Shown piece by piece: positions 7,810-16,506 of a DNA stretch of 64,000 bases. The translations under genes were made by a program, and so were the position numbers. The notes beneath the pieces were generated by a model that searched no databases, was not told the DNA's origin, and was given only the letters and a program-made list of their open reading frames with translations. Within the stretch, counting starts at the first letter, position 1, and each line of letters begins with the position of its first letter. The stretch spans positions 8,987 through 72,986 of the forward strand of contig CAZJQI010000017.1 of the NCBI GenBank assembly GCA_964548275.1. The letters run 5' to 3'. The stretch comes from JAUVUV01 sp964548275. GTDB lineage: Bacteria; Gemmatimonadota; Glassbacteria; GWA2-58-10.

Positions 7810-9159
7810 TCAGGGAAGCAGCACGGCTGCCAGAAGCAGGCAACCGAGCGCCCCGGTAAGACCCATCAACCCCGTGGCTGTGGTGTAAACCCGGTAAGCG
7901 GTAGGCACCGGGATTCCCGCCATTTGCGAGACAACCCAGAAATAGCTGTCGTTGGCATGGCTGACAGTCATCGAGCCGCAGCCGATAGCGACCACAGCCA
8001 GTGCGGGGCCCCAACCGGCAGTGCCCAGTCCGAGTGGCTCGAGCATGGGCATCACGATTGCCGCGGATGTAATCATCGCAACAGTGCTGCTGCCCTGGGC
8101 GCTTTTGAGCGCTGCAGCCAGCATGAACGGCGCCAGCACTCCTGCTTTCCAGGTTCCCAGTACCTCCTGCAGAGTATTACCCAGCTCTGAGGAGCGGATC
8201 ACCTGGCCGAACGCTCCGCCAGCGGCGGTAACAGCCAGCACCATGGCGCAGGATTTAACACCCGCGGCGATCCATTTCCTGCGTGGCGAGACCGGCCCTG
8301 CCAGGGGAAAGCTGAGGGCAAGCCCCACGGCCAGGGCAAAAACCGGGTTTCCGGCACCACGCATTAAACCTGAGGCAATTCCGTCCCCGAATACCCCTCC
8401 CTCGACTTTTGCCATAGAGCCGAGAGTGATGAGCAAAAGAGGAACAAGGATAGGCAGCATGGATTTTACAGCACCCGGTATTTTTTCCTCGCCGGTTTCT
8501 TCTAAGCCTCTAATTTCGCGGTCAATATCAGCCGATTCATCCGGCAGCCTTTCCCCTGCAAACCGCAAAGACCACAGGTTGCCGACCAAGGCAAGCAGCA
8601 AAGCCAGAGGCAGGCCAAGAATAATCACTCTGCCGAGATCAGCCCCCAGCATCTCGGCAGCGGCAATCGGACCCGGTGTGGGTGGAACCAGGCAGTGGGT
8701 TGCATAGAGCCCGGTCGCCAGGCAGACCGCCAGGGCGAGCCTGCCGGCTGCGGCCTTGCGGGCCAGGGCGCGCGCCAGGGGAACCAGCACGATAAACCCG
8801 GAGTCGCAGAAAACCGGAATCGACACAATAAAGCCGGTGAGACTGAGCGCCAGGGGAGTACGTTTTTTGCCCACCGCGCGGATCATGCTGTTTGCAATCG
8901 CACTCGAGGCCCCGGTGCGCTCGAGAAATACGCCGATTATCGCCCCGAAAATGATTACCAGGCCCACCCCGCCAAGGGTGTTGCCGAAACCGGTCTTGAT
9001 AGTCTCCAGAGTCTTTTCGATATCCATCCCGGCGGCGATTCCAAAAATGAAAGCACAGGCCACGAGCAACAAAAACGCGTCCGCCTTCCAGCGCCCTGTT
9101 GCCACCATGATCAGGATTACCATCAGGACAAGCACTACCCCGAGACCGATTCCGCTCAT
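7810..9159 (-). CDS. GntP-family gluconate/organic-acid:H+ permease
   Basis: A 449-residue polytopic inner-membrane protein, with about 12 hydrophobic segments starting GVVLVLMVILIMVA. Family-typical stretches are FGAIIGVFLERTGAS, SIPVFCDSGFIVL and the loop HCLVPPTPGPIAAA, all conserved in GntP (gluconate, fructuronate, D-serine, D-glycerate) transporters. Substrate cannot be assigned. A cytosolic loop near residues 200-225 is acidic and charged. GGAGAG lies 6-7 nt before the ATG. No sugar-acid kinase or dehydratase is adjacent, so context does not narrow the substrate. Confidence 0.9.
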   Translation of the reverse strand: MSGIGLGVVLVLMVILIMVATGRWKADAFLLLVACAFIFGIAAGMDIEKTLETIKTGFGNTLGGVGLVIIFGAIIGVFLERTGASSAIANSMIRAVGKKRTPLALSLTGFIVSIPVFCDSGFIVLVPLARALARKAAAGRLALAVCLATGLYATHCLVPPTPGPIAAAEMLGADLGRVIILGLPLALLLALVGNLWSLRFAGERLPDESADIDREIRGLEETGEEKIPGAVKSMLPILVPLLLITLGSMAKVEGGVFGDGIASGLMRGAGNPVFALAVGLALSFPLAGPVSPRRKWIAAGVKSCAMVLAVTAAGGAFGQVIRSSELGNTLQEVLGTWKAGVLAPFMLAAALKSAQGSSTVAMITSAAIVMPMLEPLGLGTAGWGPALAVVAIGCGSMTVSHANDSYFWVVSQMAGIPVPTAYRVYTTATGLMGLTGALGCLLLAAVLLP

Positions 9160-9335
9160 TGCAACTCTCCTGTGGATGGATTCGAGATAAAATTATTTCG
9201 GCCAATATAGCCGGTCTTTCAACGGTCTGTCAATCTGCAGGAAAATATTTTTTCTGTCGTGCAAAATTAAAGAACTGTATTTTATTATCAACTGGATACA
9301 GTATAAAAATCTTTTGCCGGAGTTTATCTGTTCAA

Positions 9336-9884
9336 ATGGCCGTACGCGTTTGCCCCTGGTGGCTTGCTTATACATTCGATAATCCTTTGCGCAGGCTGGT
9401 TCACAATCCGGAGAAGATTCTGGGCCCGTACCTGGAAGAGGGAATGACAGTACTGGACACAGGCTGCGGGATGGGATTTTTCTCGATCGCGATGGCGCAC
9501 CTGGTGGGCTCAGGCGGCAAGGTTATCGCAGTGGACGTGCAGCCGCAGATACTCGAAGTGCTCAAGAAGCGGGCTGAAAAAGCCGGTGTTTCCGAGCGGA
9601 TTGTTACGGTATGCTGCAAGCAAAACAAACTGAGTGTAAGCAAAAAAGCGGATTTCGCCCTGGCTTTCTATATGGTGCACGAGGTGCCGGACAGGGGGAT
9701 TTTTTTCAGGCAGGTTATCTCCTGTCTCAAGCCCGGGGCCAGGTTCTTCCTGGTAGAACCCCGAGCTCACGTATCTCGTTCAGCTTTCAAAAGAACCGTG
9801 GAAATCGCCCGGGCCGCCGGGCTGATACCTGCAAGGAAACCCCGGATACTGTTCAGCTTTGTTCAGTTATTCAAAGCCCCTTAA
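9336..9884 (+). CDS. class I SAM-dependent methyltransferase
   Basis: The 182-residue protein has motif I VLDTGCGMGFFS (about 39-50), acidic strand IAVDVQPQ (motif II), the post-motif FALAFYMVHEVPD and the strand FFLVEP. This is a compact Rossmann methyltransferase of the UbiE/arsenite-methyltransferase type without extra domains. The substrate is unknown. Upstream in-frame codons exist, but the ATG at 9336 begins a sensible N-terminus; its ribosome site (CGGAG) is distant, so the start is not certain. The gene stands alone between the permease and the AT-rich restriction island. Confidence 0.75.
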   Translation: MAVRVCPWWLAYTFDNPLRRLVHNPEKILGPYLEEGMTVLDTGCGMGFFSIAMAHLVGSGGKVIAVDVQPQILEVLKKRAEKAGVSERIVTVCCKQNKLSVSKKADFALAFYMVHEVPDRGIFFRQVISCLKPGARFFLVEPRAHVSRSAFKRTVEIARAAGLIPARKPRILFSFVQLFKAP

Positions 9885-9996
9885 GAAAAGACTTTTAAAC
9901 GATTTAAAAAAGCAGTTGTAAAGTATTGTTTTCACTACAAAAATTTAATAAATTGAAATTAATAAAGTTTAAAATTGAATAAGGAAGGATATATGA

Positions 9997-11058
9997 ATGA
10001 AACATAATAGCCTGCCAAAAGACTGCTTTAAGAACGGCCGCCTCTTGATACTTGGGAACAATTTAGACGTTTTAAAAGAATTGAAAAGCATTCATTCGGT
10101 GACAGAGAAAGTTAAACTTGTTTATATTGACCCGCCTTTTGGTACAAAGCAATTGTTTAATATTACAGACCACAGGGTTGCCACTATAAGTCGTGCAAAT
10201 GGCGGAAGAATAGCATATAGCGATGAATTATTTGGGAACGATTATTTAGAGTTTCTCGCTGAACGTTTAGGATTAATACGAGATTTAATGGCTGACGATG
10301 GGTCCATTTATGTACATATAGATACGAAAATGGGGCATTACGTGAAATGTGTTATGGATGATATTTTTGGACAGGATCATTTCATTAATGATATAACGAG
10401 AATAAAGTGCAATCCCAAAAACTTCCAAAGAAAAGGATATGGAAATATTAAAGACATTATTTTATTTTATTCAAAAACTGATGAATATATTTGGAATAAC
10501 CCAAGAGAATCAATAGATATTGAGTTAGATCCACGATTCCGTTCCGTTGATGATAAGGGAAGGCGATACACAACCACTCCTTTACATGCACCGGGAGAAA
10601 CATTAAATGGTGCCACGGGAAAACCATGGAGAGGGATGTCACCTCCAGCTGGAAGACATTGGAGATATCCACCTGAGGTTTTGGAGGAACTTGATAGAAA
10701 AGGCTTAATAGAGTGGTCGTCAACCGGAAATCCTAGAAAAAAGCTTTATGCTGACGATATTAAAAAAGCTGGAGTAAAAGTACAGGATGTTTGGAAATAT
10801 AAGGATCCACAGAATCCCAAATACCCTACAGAAAAAAACCTGGAAATGTTAAAGATGATTATTCAAGCTTCTTCAAATAAAGGTGATATAGTGATGGATG
10901 CTTTTTGTGGTTCTGGTGCTACTTTGATTGCTGCAGAGGCACTTAGACGCCATTATATAGGAATTGATTCTTCAAAAGATGCAATGAACTTAGCAAAGAA
11001 AAAATTGTTTAATTATAATTTCTATACCCTTACAGATAAGGCTCTTTCTTTAAAATGA
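9997..11058 (+). CDS. type II DNA methyltransferase, beta-class (DPPF)
   Basis: A 353-residue amino-methyltransferase. The catalytic motif IV VYIDPPFGT lies at about 43-50 and the SAM motif DAFCGSGAT at 301-309. This motif IV-before-I order is that of beta-class enzymes, and DPPF points to N6-adenine or N4-cytosine methylation. The target-recognition region lies between, about 110-290. A GGAAGG site precedes the ATG at 9997. The DNA is markedly AT-rich compared with the flanks, with many AAA/TTA codons, which suggests acquisition by transfer. It overlaps the next gene by 4 bp (ATGA), so the pair is translationally coupled as a restriction-modification module. Confidence 0.9.
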   Translation: MKHNSLPKDCFKNGRLLILGNNLDVLKELKSIHSVTEKVKLVYIDPPFGTKQLFNITDHRVATISRANGGRIAYSDELFGNDYLEFLAERLGLIRDLMADDGSIYVHIDTKMGHYVKCVMDDIFGQDHFINDITRIKCNPKNFQRKGYGNIKDIILFYSKTDEYIWNNPRESIDIELDPRFRSVDDKGRRYTTTPLHAPGETLNGATGKPWRGMSPPAGRHWRYPPEVLEELDRKGLIEWSSTGNPRKKLYADDIKKAGVKVQDVWKYKDPQNPKYPTEKNLEMLKMIIQASSNKGDIVMDAFCGSGATLIAAEALRRHYIGIDSSKDAMNLAKKKLFNYNFYTLTDKALSLK

Positions 11059-11825
11059 ATGAATGGTCAAGAAGAACTCTTGAAATTGTAAACAATGAAA
11101 ACTACTTGGATAAATTACAGCGCATTTATCCAAATATAGAAAATCCGCCACGAACAATTAGTGCTGAAACCAAATCGCTTATCAGGAGGTCGTTCGATGA
11201 ACGTAACTGTGAAAGTCTTTTAAATACACTGCTTGATTTAAAGAAATTCCCTTTCAAGGATTCTTATGTGGCTTTCCTGAGAAAAGATAGAGATGCAATA
11301 GCAAGAAATCCTGAGACCGCTAACAGAATTTGTAATAATTTGTATAACATGGGTTTCCGTAAAATAATAAAGGGGATTACCCAACCGAAAGAAGCAAATA
11401 CACAAAGAGGGCCGCAATATAGAAATTGGCTAAGAGCAAGATTTTTATGTGTAGATATTAATGCCTTTAGGACATCAACCGAAAGTGTTGTTATATTGAA
11501 GGCTTCAGAAAGAGCTGCACGCGATTTTTGCAATAGAGAAATGGGTGTTGGTATAAGCAAGCAACCAGACATGGTGGCTAAATCAGGTACAAGATATGTA
11601 ATCGGCGAGGCAAAATTTTTATCGTCGAGTGGCGGCAATCAGGGAAGGGCATTTGATGATGGAATGACTTTAGCTACAAACAATCAGGGTTCTGCTTTTA
11701 AGGTTTTTGTTCTCGATGGCATTCATTGGATAGATAGAGGTTCTGACCAATACAGAAGAATAGAATATGGTACTGCAGCAGTCTTTTCAGCCCTCCTTTT
11801 AGAAGAATTCTTGGAATCTATTTAA
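11055..11825 (+). CDS. type II restriction endonuclease (PD-(D/E)xK candidate)
   Basis: A 256-residue AT-rich gene coupled to the upstream methyltransferase by an ATGA overlap. The nuclease signature is PDMVAKSG...VIGEAKF: Pro171-Asp172, then Glu185-Ala-Lys187, matching PD-x(n)-(D/E)xK with a strand between. The following LSSSGGNQGRAFDDG resembles loops seen after the active-site strand in such enzymes. The N-terminal 160 residues are helical and basic and probably recognise DNA. I infer that it cuts the sequence protected by its partner; specificity cannot be read. No additional subunit or control (C) protein is present. Confidence 0.75.
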   Translation: MNEWSRRTLEIVNNENYLDKLQRIYPNIENPPRTISAETKSLIRRSFDERNCESLLNTLLDLKKFPFKDSYVAFLRKDRDAIARNPETANRICNNLYNMGFRKIIKGITQPKEANTQRGPQYRNWLRARFLCVDINAFRTSTESVVILKASERAARDFCNREMGVGISKQPDMVAKSGTRYVIGEAKFLSSSGGNQGRAFDDGMTLATNNQGSAFKVFVLDGIHWIDRGSDQYRRIEYGTAAVFSALLLEEFLESI

Positions 11826-11860
11826 AGTTAGAATTGTAGGCATTTTAATTTTTACATAAA

Positions 11861-11880
11861 GCACGGCGTGCTGTGCCCCT
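11861..11880. repeat. truncated 28-bp palindromic repeat
   Basis: GCACGGCGTGCTGTGCCCCT is the centre and right arm of the palindrome family found at 25457 and 45674. The expected left arm start (GTAGGG) is replaced by AT-rich DNA of the restriction island, so the island boundary falls within the repeat. Confidence 0.55.
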
Positions 11881-11916
11881 GCGCTTATACACGGTCGAAT
11901 TTATCACCAACAGTGC

Positions 11917-14900
11917 TTACAGCGCCAGGTTCTCGTAGAGCAGGACCCGCGAGTGGCTCCAGCCGATCGAGATGATGTCAAGGTCACCGTCACTGTCGAT
12001 ATCAACCGTTATTGCGCCGTCATGGTGCTCATCCCCGGTATGAACCAGGTATTTCTTCCATAACTTTCCCTTGCCGTCGAGATTCTGGAAAACGAACAGC
12101 CGCGCGGTCTCAGGCTCTGCGTAATTGTGCTCGCCCACCACCACGTCCGGGTCGCCGTCGGTGTCCATGTCCGCCACATCGAGGCTCATTGGCCCTACCA
12201 CCTCGGCGATCATGTGCTCTGTCCAGAGTTTGTTTCCCGGGAGCGGGTTCTCATACCAGGCGAGCTTACCTGGGGTGTTGATCGCCTCGTAGCCCACCAC
12301 AGCGTCAGATCTGCCGTCGCCATTCATATCCGCAAGCCTGTTGCGATCCGGAGAATCGCCGGTTTCGAACAGTTTATGCACGCTCACGGATTCACCCAGG
12401 TTCTCGATCCAGAGGGTTCCCAGAAGAATGTCCGGGTCGCCGTCACTGTCGATATCGCCCACCGAGACCTGCTCATCCTGCGAGACGTCGGTTACTTTCA
12501 TCCAGCTCCACTGCTCGGCTGCCGGGTCGTCCGGAAGGAGAAAAGCCTGGATGCCCTGATCGGCCTTGTGCCAGGAAAGGGCCACAGCCAGCGGCCCGCC
12601 GGGACCTGTACGGGCCACCTCGATACCCTGAAGGAAATCCCCTTGAGCGGCCGGTATATTTTTCAGGAGCTTGAATCTGCCGCCGCCGGTATTGCGCGCC
12701 CAGACAAACTGTGCGCTCGGTTCCGAGCCTTTGCCGGTGGTACCCAGCACATCAAGCAGGCCGTCGCTGTCAAAATCATAGATTGCGGCCATGTTGCGCA
12801 AGGGGTTTCCCAGACTCCTGCGAAGCCACTTTCCACCTGGAGAGCCGGGGTTGGGGTACCACCAGCCGCCGGTGACTATATCCTTATATCCGTCCCCGTC
12901 CAGGTCGCCGGCAGAAATAAACACCGAGCGCCAGGGTTTTTCGTCATCGATCACGTGGCGGCTCCATTTATTCAGGGGCAGGGCGGCAGTGGTGCCCAGG
13001 TTGTTGCGCCAGAGGTCGACATAGGCCAGACTGTCCTGGGCCACGGAGCGCCAGTTGGAGCCGAAAATGTCAGTATCGCCGTCACCGTCGAAATCACCCA
13101 GGCGGATGCAATGAGAACCCGTATTGGAAAGCACCTGTTTCCGCCAGCTCAGAGCGCCGCCCTGGTTGATGTAAACAACCACCTCGTCCGGGTCCCCGGA
13201 CTGGTGCATCTCGGCAGTGGCCACATCCAGGTCGCCGTCATTGTCCAGGTCTGCTACGCCGAGGCTGTGTCCCTTTTCGAGTGAAGGCCAGATCACGTGC
13301 TCAGTCCAGCCGCCCTGAGCGGGGTCCGGCGGCGCCTCGAACCAACAGACCCGGCTGGTGCCTTCAGCCTCGGTGAGGACCACATCCAGCCTCCCGTCCC
13401 CGTTCATGTCCGCCACCCTGACCACGGCGTCCTGGTGCCATTGGGTAAAAGTATGCTCAGTCCACGTTGGCCCGGCTATTTTGCCGGGATTCTCGTACCA
13501 GAGCCCGCTGATTGCAATGTCCGGGTCGCTGTCCCGGTCCAGATCGCCCAGAGCGAGCCCCTCGCCGTGCGGACAGATTATTACGCTTTGAGTCCAGGAG
13601 TTCGGCCCATCCTGGCGCCAAACAACGATCCGGTTCCCCTCTTCTGTGCCGAATCCGCTCTGCCCCCGCGAGATTATGTCAAGATCGCCGTCGCCGTCCA
13701 GGTCACTCACCTCGATATCGTGCGCCCGGCCAGCGCCGATCACATGAAGTTTCCACCCACCCGCTGCCGGATCGCCTGATGGTGCAGGATTTTCGTACCA
13801 TTCCAGGCGGTTCTTGTCATAATATTCCGAGATAACAAGATCGTTGTCGCCGTCGTTGTCCAGATCCGCCACCTCGGCATCGCAGCTCCATCTTCCGGAA
13901 GAGGCGAGTTCGTGCCTGGTCCAGCGCGGAGAGCGGTACCAGAGGAGAGGGCCTCCGCTGCTGGAAGCCACTACCAGGTCTTCCACGCCGTCGCCATCCA
14001 GGTCACCGGCGGTTTTCGTATGCGGGTCAGCCGGGCCGTCCTCATCGATAATAATGTGCTCGAAAGGCACCGAAACTGTATCTTCAAACGCAGCCCCGCC
14101 GTTGATCCGGAAATCCAGCCTGGGAGTCTCCCAGTTATACGGCTTGCCCATGATATCGATATCGCCGTCGCCATCCAGGTCGGCTGCCTTTGACTCGTGG
14201 TTTCCGTAGCCCTCGGCGACTATCACAGTGCGGAAATGCCCCTGGCCGTCTCCCAGGAATGCGTAAATCTTGGCATCCGGGTTGCGGCCGTCAAGGCGCA
14301 TCTCGGCGCAGAAAACATCCAGGTTTCCGTCTCGGTTCAGGTCGATAATCTGAAGACTGTGGCCGTGCCAGACATCGTGACCCAGAAGATCCCGGCCGAT
14401 CCACCTGTCTTCTTTCCACTCGTACCACTTTATCGGGCCCACGCCGTCGCCGATCACGAAAACAACCTCGGGCCTGCCCCCTTTTTTCAACTGTCCCGCA
14501 GCGGCGCGGGTGAAATGCTGGGCCGGATCGATCTCCTCTACCTCGAAAGTGGTCCCCTCTACATGCCTGAACCAGCGGCCGCCGCCGAGGATGTCGAGCC
14601 TGCCGTCGCTGTCGATATCCGCCGCGGCCAGACCCTCGTGCTCATTACTTCTCATCCAACTTGGAAACTCAATGTTTGCCGCAAGCTTTGTGTCCGGCTT
14701 CCAGGCGTAAATTTCTACAAGCTGCCAGGGTTCGGTATTGCGAGGGGCTTCCGGGATTTCAGCCAGAAAAAGCTTTCTTGCATGCTGGTTCCAGAAAACC
14801 AGCTCCGCCTTGCCGTCGCTGTCAAAATCGCCGAATATCTGGTCGTGATGCTTGCCTTTGCCCTCCTGTTTGATCTCGCGCCTGATCCAGGGCCTATCAG

Positions 14901-15318
14901 GGCTAAAATCCGGATACGGGTTTTCCCACCACCAGACCCTGTTGCTGGAGGCATCCCCGCCCATGACAAGATCAACATCGCCGTCGGAGTCGATATCATG
15001 ACAGGCTCCTCCTGCCTCGATTGAAAGGGTCGTGGAGTCGATAACCAGCCGCTGCCAGCCCCCGGCGTGATGTCTGTACCAGACAAGTGACGGCGGCGCT
15101 TTCCGGCAGCCGATCACTATGTCGTTGACTCCGTCTCTGTCGATATCGGCTACCAGGGAGGCTGTCTGCTGGGTGGAGTTGCCCGGAGGTGGAATCTCAC
15201 CGGTGAGGGTGGAAATGTGCCTCCAGCCCAGGTTATCTTTAGCTGAAACAGTTTCACCTTTTTTCGCAGGTGTGCAGCAGAGCAAAGCAATGAGCAGAAA
15301 ATACAGGATAAGGTGCAT
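11917..15318 (-). CDS. giant secreted FG-GAP/VCBS repeat protein
   Basis: The 1,133-residue protein starts with a hydrophobic signal sequence (MHLILYFLLIALLCC); the two cysteines at 14-15 may allow lipidation. It carries 19 copies of the calcium-loop pattern D-x-D-x-DG-x-x-D (for example DLDGDGDIDIM, DMNGDGRLDVV), spread over the full length at intervals of about 45-65 residues. Intervening strands often read 'WYENP' or 'VVADLD'. These repeats fold into integrin-like beta-propellers; 19 would make two to three propellers. Role is likely surface or periplasmic binding or scaffolding; no catalytic domain is visible. GGAGG precedes the ATG. The gene converges with restriction island 1. Confidence 0.85.
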   Translation of the reverse strand: MHLILYFLLIALLCCTPAKKGETVSAKDNLGWRHISTLTGEIPPPGNSTQQTASLVADIDRDGVNDIVIGCRKAPPSLVWYRHHAGGWQRLVIDSTTLSIEAGGACHDIDSDGDVDLVMGGDASSNRVWWWENPYPDFSPDRPWIRREIKQEGKGKHHDQIFGDFDSDGKAELVFWNQHARKLFLAEIPEAPRNTEPWQLVEIYAWKPDTKLAANIEFPSWMRSNEHEGLAAADIDSDGRLDILGGGRWFRHVEGTTFEVEEIDPAQHFTRAAAGQLKKGGRPEVVFVIGDGVGPIKWYEWKEDRWIGRDLLGHDVWHGHSLQIIDLNRDGNLDVFCAEMRLDGRNPDAKIYAFLGDGQGHFRTVIVAEGYGNHESKAADLDGDGDIDIMGKPYNWETPRLDFRINGGAAFEDTVSVPFEHIIIDEDGPADPHTKTAGDLDGDGVEDLVVASSSGGPLLWYRSPRWTRHELASSGRWSCDAEVADLDNDGDNDLVISEYYDKNRLEWYENPAPSGDPAAGGWKLHVIGAGRAHDIEVSDLDGDGDLDIISRGQSGFGTEEGNRIVVWRQDGPNSWTQSVIICPHGEGLALGDLDRDSDPDIAISGLWYENPGKIAGPTWTEHTFTQWHQDAVVRVADMNGDGRLDVVLTEAEGTSRVCWFEAPPDPAQGGWTEHVIWPSLEKGHSLGVADLDNDGDLDVATAEMHQSGDPDEVVVYINQGGALSWRKQVLSNTGSHCIRLGDFDGDGDTDIFGSNWRSVAQDSLAYVDLWRNNLGTTAALPLNKWSRHVIDDEKPWRSVFISAGDLDGDGYKDIVTGGWWYPNPGSPGGKWLRRSLGNPLRNMAAIYDFDSDGLLDVLGTTGKGSEPSAQFVWARNTGGGRFKLLKNIPAAQGDFLQGIEVARTGPGGPLAVALSWHKADQGIQAFLLPDDPAAEQWSWMKVTDVSQDEQVSVGDIDSDGDPDILLGTLWIENLGESVSVHKLFETGDSPDRNRLADMNGDGRSDAVVGYEAINTPGKLAWYENPLPGNKLWTEHMIAEVVGPMSLDVADMDTDGDPDVVVGEHNYAEPETARLFVFQNLDGKGKLWKKYLVHTGDEHHDGAITVDIDSDGDLDIISIGWSHSRVLLYENLAL

Positions 15319-15363
15319 TGTGACCTCCAGGGGAAATTTTAAGCGAGAAAATTTTCAGCAGGG

Positions 15364-16413
15364 TCAGGCGACAAAAATATAGTCCTCTCCTTCGCAGTAG
15401 CCCAGGGGGTCGAGGTTTGCGCGGACATTCTCCCGGGCGCCTTTCTGGCCCACCGCGCCGAGTATCAGGCCGGTTTCGCCAGGTGCGGGAAGGTCCTCGG
15501 CCCTGACCACCAGTACCCCGTGGATTTTCTTTCCGATCTTGCGCGGATTGACCTCGACCAGGTAGCGCACCTGTATCCCCTCGGCCAAAAATGCCTTGAG
15601 CCAGGCCTTGCCCACAGGGCCTGCGCCGCAGATCGAGACCGGCCGTGAGCCGTCCTCCAGCCTGAGTTTTTTAAGGTAATGCAATTTCAGCTTGCGGAAA
15701 CTTTCCTCGCTGTAACGGGCATCCGTGCGCGAGACGCGCTCCTGGTGATCGCGCCATAGGTGGAGCACCCTTGGCACACCCCCCAGGCGCCAGCCGGATT
15801 CGGCGAAACGGAAAACCAGGTCGTAGTCCTCGGGCAAACCACGGAAATCACGGTAGCCACCCACTTCTTCAAAAGCCTCTCTCCTGAACATCAGGCTGGG
15901 ATTGGCCAGGGGGCATTCGACAAAAAGCTCGCGGACAATCCCGGCATGTGTCGACTCGACAGAATCTTTCTCAGCTAAAAGACTGTTGAGCCAATTCTCG
16001 TAATGGAGCAGCCCGGTGCGCAGTTGCTTTCGCGGGAAATAGCGCACCCGGGAGCCGACAATCCCGAGCCGCGGCTCTCTCTCCAACAGGGCAAGCTGAG
16101 CGGCCACTCTGTCCGGGTGGGCGATATCATCGGCATCCATGCGGGCGATAAAATCCCCGCGGCATTGGGCCTGCCCGGTAACCGCCGCGGCAACCTGCCC
16201 CTGGCGGGTGGTAGAGATAAGCCTTATACGCGGGTTTGTGCGAGCCAGCTTTTCCAGTAGCTCCAGGGTGCCGTCCGTGCTGCCGTCATTTATTACTACC
16301 AACTCGAGCGGTGGAGCATTCCGCTGGCCGAGCACGGAGTTAATCGCCTGTTCAACAGTCGCCGAGGCATTGTACACCGGGAGAAGAAAGCTTACCAGAG
16401 AAAGCCCCGCCAT
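15364..16413 (-). CDS. family 2 glycosyltransferase with C-terminal Rossmann-like region
   Basis: The N-terminal 220 residues form a GT-A fold: VSFLLPVYNASATVEQAI, VVINDGSTDGT and the metal-binding DxD in ARMDADDIAHPDRV are clear. The acceptor region has GLPEDYDLVFRF. The last 110 residues contain SICGAGPVGKAW, a GxGxxG nucleotide-binding-like loop, followed by YLVEVNPRKIGKKI and ILGAVGQKGAR, so the protein looks like a GT2-Rossmann fusion. The ATG at 16413 has GGAG at a suitable distance; two upstream codons (16428 ATG, 16431 TTG) are less well placed. It may add a sugar to surface polysaccharide. It lies between the FG-GAP gene and a lipoprotein oxidoreductase on the same strand. Confidence 0.85.
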   Translation of the reverse strand: MAGLSLVSFLLPVYNASATVEQAINSVLGQRNAPPLELVVINDGSTDGTLELLEKLARTNPRIRLISTTRQGQVAAAVTGQAQCRGDFIARMDADDIAHPDRVAAQLALLEREPRLGIVGSRVRYFPRKQLRTGLLHYENWLNSLLAEKDSVESTHAGIVRELFVECPLANPSLMFRREAFEEVGGYRDFRGLPEDYDLVFRFAESGWRLGGVPRVLHLWRDHQERVSRTDARYSEESFRKLKLHYLKKLRLEDGSRPVSICGAGPVGKAWLKAFLAEGIQVRYLVEVNPRKIGKKIHGVLVVRAEDLPAPGETGLILGAVGQKGARENVRANLDPLGYCEGEDYIFVA

Positions 16414-16437
16414 AAATTCGAACTCCATCAAACGTCT

Positions 16438-16463
16438 CAGGGGCGGCCGGTCGGCTGCCCCTG
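16438..16463. repeat. palindromic repeat, GGGGC...GCCCC family
   Basis: CAGGGGCGGCCGG pairs with TCGGCTGCCCCTG across a 26-bp dyad with two imperfect positions, lying between two minus-strand genes. It belongs to the same short-palindrome family as 25457-25484 and 45674-45701, and may act as a processing or termination hairpin. Confidence 0.55.
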
Positions 16464-16506
16464 CACATTTTCAGCTCTCTTGAGCTAAATCGATCATATC
16501 ACGTTT

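Noticed and set aside
12127..13284. Plus-strand frame of 385 codons, and another at 14197-15024
   Set aside because: Both are shadows of the FG-GAP gene, whose GC-rich Asp/Gly repeats keep antisense frames open.
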